Assembly: GCA_018668475.1 (NCBI GenBank)
Contig: JABJCZ010000304.1
Coordinates: 1-7,213 of the forward strand
Length of the DNA: 7,213 nucleotides
DNA from: Alphaproteobacteria bacterium
Lineage (GTDB): Bacteria; Pseudomonadota; Alphaproteobacteria; UBA828
Reading direction: 5' to 3'
Numbering within the stretch: the stretch's first letter is position 1; the number at the start of each line of letters is the position of its first letter. The position numbers were made by a program, and so were the translations under genes. The notes beneath the pieces are model-generated. The model was given only the letters and a program-made list of their open reading frames with translations. It was not told the origin of the DNA and did no database searches. Shown here one piece after another: positions 6,405 through 7,213 of the stretch.

Positions 6405-7151
6405 TCAGGCCATGTAGTCGCCGCAGTTCGGGTTCATGGTCTGACCAACGAAGGCGGCGGCAAGAGGGCTCGCGAGGAAAGCGACAGTTTCCGAAACCTC
6501 TTCGGGCTCGGCGAAACGGCCCAGTGGCAGTTCTGCGGCTTTGGCGGCAAGCCATTCGTCGGAAATGGTATCGAAAATCGGCGTCCGGGTGGCGCCCGGG
6601 GCCACGGCGAAGATGCGCACGCCGGTTCTTGAAAATTCCCGCGCCATGGAGCGTGTCATACCCGCGATACCGGCCTTGGCCGACGCATAATGCACCATGC
6701 CGGCCGCACCCAGATGGCCGAGCTGGGACGCGACGTTGATGATGACGCCATCGCCCTTCTCAAGCATCGGCGGCAAAGCGGCTTGCGCGCACATGAACAT
6801 GCCGCGCATATGAACCCCGAGCATACGATCAAAATCCTCGACCGTGATCTCGAGAAATGGCTTTTGCTCTGCGTGGCCGGCATTATTGCAAAGCAAAGTG
6901 CAATCGCCGTAAGTCTTCACGCCGTGCGCAAAAATTGCCGTCACATCGTCCTGTTTGGAAACGTCACCTGCTACTGCGCTGGCGCGGCCGCCGGCAGCGA
7001 CGATGGTGTCCACTGTAGCTTGTGCGGTATCCAGATTGAGGTCAGCCACGGTTACGGGAATACCTTCGCTGGCAAGCCGGGTGGCCATGGCCTGGCCGAG
7101 GCCACTGCCACCGCCGGTGACAAGTGCTGTGTGGTCTTTCAGTCCCATCAT
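6405..7151 (-). CDS. Classical short-chain dehydrogenase/reductase, probably NAD-dependent
   Basis: The 248-residue protein is a classical SDR: TGGGSGLG (12-19), Asp37 after the second strand (suggesting NAD), GDV at 62-64, NNAG at 89-92, Ser142, YASAK with Tyr155 and Lys159, and APGATRTPIF at 184-193. The position normally held by the catalytic Asn is His114 (GVHMRG), which is uncommon and may affect activity or proton relay. The C-terminus ends NPNCGDYMA. It is clearly a different subfamily from the neighbouring SDR, so not a recent tandem copy. Two adjacent ATGs open the gene; the first is chosen because it overlaps an upstream stop as ATGA, with AGGAG ten bases before it. Substrate unknown. 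Confidence 0.92.
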   Translation of the reverse strand: MMGLKDHTALVTGGGSGLGQAMATRLASEGIPVTVADLNLDTAQATVDTIVAAGGRASAVAGDVSKQDDVTAIFAHGVKTYGDCTLLCNNAGHAEQKPFLEITVEDFDRMLGVHMRGMFMCAQAALPPMLEKGDGVIINVASQLGHLGAAGMVHYASAKAGIAGMTRSMAREFSRTGVRIFAVAPGATRTPIFDTISDEWLAAKAAELPLGRFAEPEEVSETVAFLASPLAAAFVGQTMNPNCGDYMA

Positions 7152-7213
7152 TTCTTTCTGGCTCCTTTGGCGCTTGCGCGTTTTTTGGGTTTTTTTCCGT
7201 CCGGCGTCGTCGA
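7148..7213 (-). CDS. C-terminal end of an upstream gene with a Lys-rich tail (partial)
   Basis: From the right edge the minus strand reads 21 codons, including GKKPKKRASAKGARKK, and stops at TGA (7150-7148), which overlaps the SDR start as ATGA. This overlap is typical of translationally coupled operon genes, so I take it as the end of a gene that starts outside the window. Basic tails of this kind occur on many proteins and give no identity. Both other minus-strand frames are also open over these 60 bases, and the codons include runs of seven and six A, so frame choice rests mainly on the overlap. Confidence 0.4.
   Translation of the reverse strand, partial: STTPDGKKPKKRASAKGARKK

Overview
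The window looks like an alphaproteobacterial chromosome segment. It has moderately high GC, a separate small PurS beside PurQ and PurL (the three-subunit FGAM synthase), and a gene for the F1Fo-ATPase inhibitory zeta subunit (DUF1476), a family largely confined to Alphaproteobacteria. It lies near the purine genes, as it often does in that class. I cannot name genus or species from the sequence alone.

Layout from left to right. Positions 1-1543 (minus) hold the N-terminal 514 residues of purL, cut by the left edge. Positions 1544-2027 are a 484-bp stretch between purQ and purL with no convincing large gene. It holds an AT-rich island with short palindromes and a possible purL promoter, three compact hairpins (two in mutually exclusive folds) and a possible 27-codon ORF. 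Positions 2028-3798 (minus) are the compact operon purC-purS-purQ, with an ATGA overlap between purC and purS and 8 bp between purS and purQ. Positions 3799-3974 are the purC leader, with a possible promoter and a stem that could cover the purC Shine-Dalgarno. Positions 3975-4724 (minus) encode an NRDE/TANGO2-family protein. Positions 4725-5023 are a divergent promoter region, followed by the zeta subunit gene at 5024-5344 (plus). Positions 5345-5572 separate convergent genes and contain a 12-bp perfect inverted repeat (15 bp with one mismatch) followed on the minus strand by a T tract. Positions 5573-7151 (minus) carry two short-chain dehydrogenase/reductase (SDR) genes, and 7148-7213 (minus) is the Lys-rich tail of a further upstream frame whose stop overlaps the second SDR start.

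How the genes work together. PurL, PurQ and PurS form the ATP-dependent FGAR-to-FGAM amidotransferase, and PurC acts later, condensing CAIR with aspartate, so the left half is a de novo purine module. The zeta subunit regulates ATP synthase. The two SDRs look like a catabolic or oxidoreductive pair of unknown substrate, probably part of a longer minus-strand operon entering from the right. No mobile element, CRISPR array, tRNA or rRNA was recognised. The window is mostly ordinary core genome; the parts worth a second look are the non-coding structures around purL, purC and the SDR 3' end.
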